The translations under genes were made by a program, and so were the position numbers. Shown piece by piece: positions 62,638-64,000 of a stretch of DNA of 64,000 nt. Position 1 is the first letter of the stretch. Each line of letters starts with the position of its first letter. The DNA is taken from the NCBI GenBank assembly GCA_013396655.1, contig WBMV01003161.1, positions 674,274 through 738,273 on the forward strand, written 5' to 3'. Under the pieces are notes generated by a model that saw only the letters and a program-made list of their open reading frames with translations, did not search any database and was not told the origin of the DNA. This DNA is from Campylorhamphus procurvoides (taxonomy: Eukaryota; Chordata; Aves; Passeriformes; Dendrocolaptidae).

Positions 62638-64000
62638 TTTGCAATTGACTGAAATTTGTTAGTAAATATAAACAAAAAATTGGGTTTTTTTTAAACAAAC
62701 AAAGAAATTTAGGTAAATCTTCTACCAAAACACAGCTTGAAGAGAAAAAAAAAATCTAAACATTGCGCACAATTGTCAAAATAAAGCATTGCAGCCTTTT
62801 TTTTCCGCATTATTTTGGGTAACCTTATGCCTGGTGGGTGGCAGGCAGCTCCATCATGTTCCCACAGGTTGTATTCAATAACTGTTGATGGTATTTAATT
62901 TTTTTCCTTAAAAATTGCTTTCCCCTCATTTAGCATTATTTTGATTAATAAGCAAGAAAAGCAACATACAAAAGCCAAGACATTTACATTAATGGACCAA
63001 TCAATACCACCCACATCAGGGTAGAGAAAAATGCAGACATGCAGTTGCATTGCTCAGTGTTAGCTCCGTTCCCTCCTCATCAGGCACCGATGCAGGAAGA
63101 TGTGCAAGGTCACAGGACACAGGGACACTGAGTGTGACAACGTGAGGACACTGCAGCTTGTCCCCAGGTAGGGGACACTGTGGGAATTAAAGATGCCTGA
63201 CCCCCTCCAGTGACTTCTGACATTGGGGACAAGATTCCCAGCCAGAGATGTCCAGAACAGAAGCAGCTATAAGGGGACTGTCCAAGATGAATTTTAGAGG
63301 ACCCTCACAATTAAAATGATCAGACTGACAGTTTTCTGTGGCTGGGACTGCATCCCCCTCTGCTTCATGGTGGCTGCCACATTATCAATAAAATCTCAGT
63401 TTGAGAAACTCCGAATGGTCAGAACTATCAAATAATGCAAAATCACTCTTAAGGGAAGTTTCTTCAAGACCTTTACACCCAGAATGACAAAAGCATTAGA
63501 AAAGGTACTGCAAGGAACAAATCTGTAGTGCCATAAGAAACTCATGAGCCAGACCCAGCATGTGATGTCTCTGACCTCTCACTGCAGGCAGAGGAGGCTC
63601 TGCTTGAGCCCTGCAGCATTCCCATCAGGGCTGTGGGAGCAAGGGGCTGCCAGTGGGGATTCTGGAGCATGGGCATCCCACCACTGCTGAAATCTGACCA
63701 CAGAACAGGCATTTGTGGGATTACACATCTAACATCACCCTCCAGTGAATCAGGGCTGCAAACTGCTCAGAAAAGTCTCAGTCAAAAAACCTGGAGCCTG
63801 TGTGTTATTGGGAAAACACACATTCAGGTCAGGTGAGTTTTGCTCCAGCACTCAAGGCCACGCAGAAAGCAAAGTTCCTGGTTATGGCTGGGTTTATATA
63901 CTGAATTATGGTCAAATAACCAATGTGTCACCACTGCACTGGATGTAAAGCAAAAATACTAGACAAAAATAGACACTGAAGGAGATTTCATGGGTAGACC

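Larger units (their letters stand above)
59465..64000 (-). other. FHIT: FHIT intron 5' of the HIT-motif exon (partial)
   Basis: From the acceptor at 59465 to the window end no preceding FHIT exon was recognised. I expected one encoding the segment just before the triad (a DLF...GTSLTF-type region). The stretch holds a GC- and CpG-bearing patch near 59770-59935, CAAA/CCAA-type simple repeats near 60697-60736 and 62589-62637, a (TA)8 tract at 61547-61562, and the long palindrome at 61148-61282. No other gene is evident. Confidence 0.72.

Noticed and set aside
1..64000. CRISPR array, prokaryotic operon or phage module
   Set aside because: No regularly spaced repeats, no ribosome-binding-site-led gene rows, and the intron/exon and avian repeat content shows vertebrate nuclear DNA.

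Overview
The window looks like bird nuclear DNA, probably from a neoavian and perhaps a passerine. Four fragments resemble the 3' end of CR1 LINEs, the dominant avian retroposon, and there is one solo LTR of an ERVL-like type common in songbird genomes. The rest is AT-rich, intron-like sequence. The species cannot be fixed from the sequence alone, and there are no bacterial operons, phage genes or CRISPR arrays.

Only one protein-coding segment can be defended: a 69-bp exon on the minus strand at 59396-59464. It encodes the histidine-triad motif and following residues of FHIT (fragile histidine triad diadenosine triphosphatase, about codons 94-116 in human numbering), with a clean acceptor and donor. 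Everything else is therefore read as FHIT intron. Positions 1-59395 belong to the intron 3' of this exon in transcript order, and 59465-64000 to the intron 5' of it. I looked for the terminal coding exon (lower coordinates) and the preceding exon (higher coordinates) and did not recognise either. The downstream intron would thus be at least 59 kb here, in keeping with the giant introns of FHIT, which spans the common fragile site FRA3B in humans.

Layout: 1-22983 is unique intron with AT dinucleotide tracts, a (CA)n microsatellite, two CpG-bearing patches and an AT-rich block with a C/EBP-like palindrome. A CR1 copy (minus) lies at 22984-23352. A long unique stretch to 43177 carries an 18-base G run and a polypurine tract. 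CR1 copies follow at 43178-43406 (plus) and 46399-46515 (minus), with a G/T-rich tract at 45355-45437. A G-quadruplex motif sits at 51237-51258, then the LTR at 51430-51892 and another CR1 (minus) at 58149-58305. The FHIT exon comes next, and a 135-bp imperfect palindrome at 61148-61282 lies in the upstream intron.

The palindrome is the best candidate for something undescribed. It has long arms around a six-base loop and a repeated YAATRYATCA-like submotif, and matches no repeat family I can name. It could be a small non-autonomous DNA transposon, a hairpin RNA source, or a cruciform-forming element in a fragile-site gene. No other window-scale system was found. The many short open frames look like chance readings of intronic DNA.
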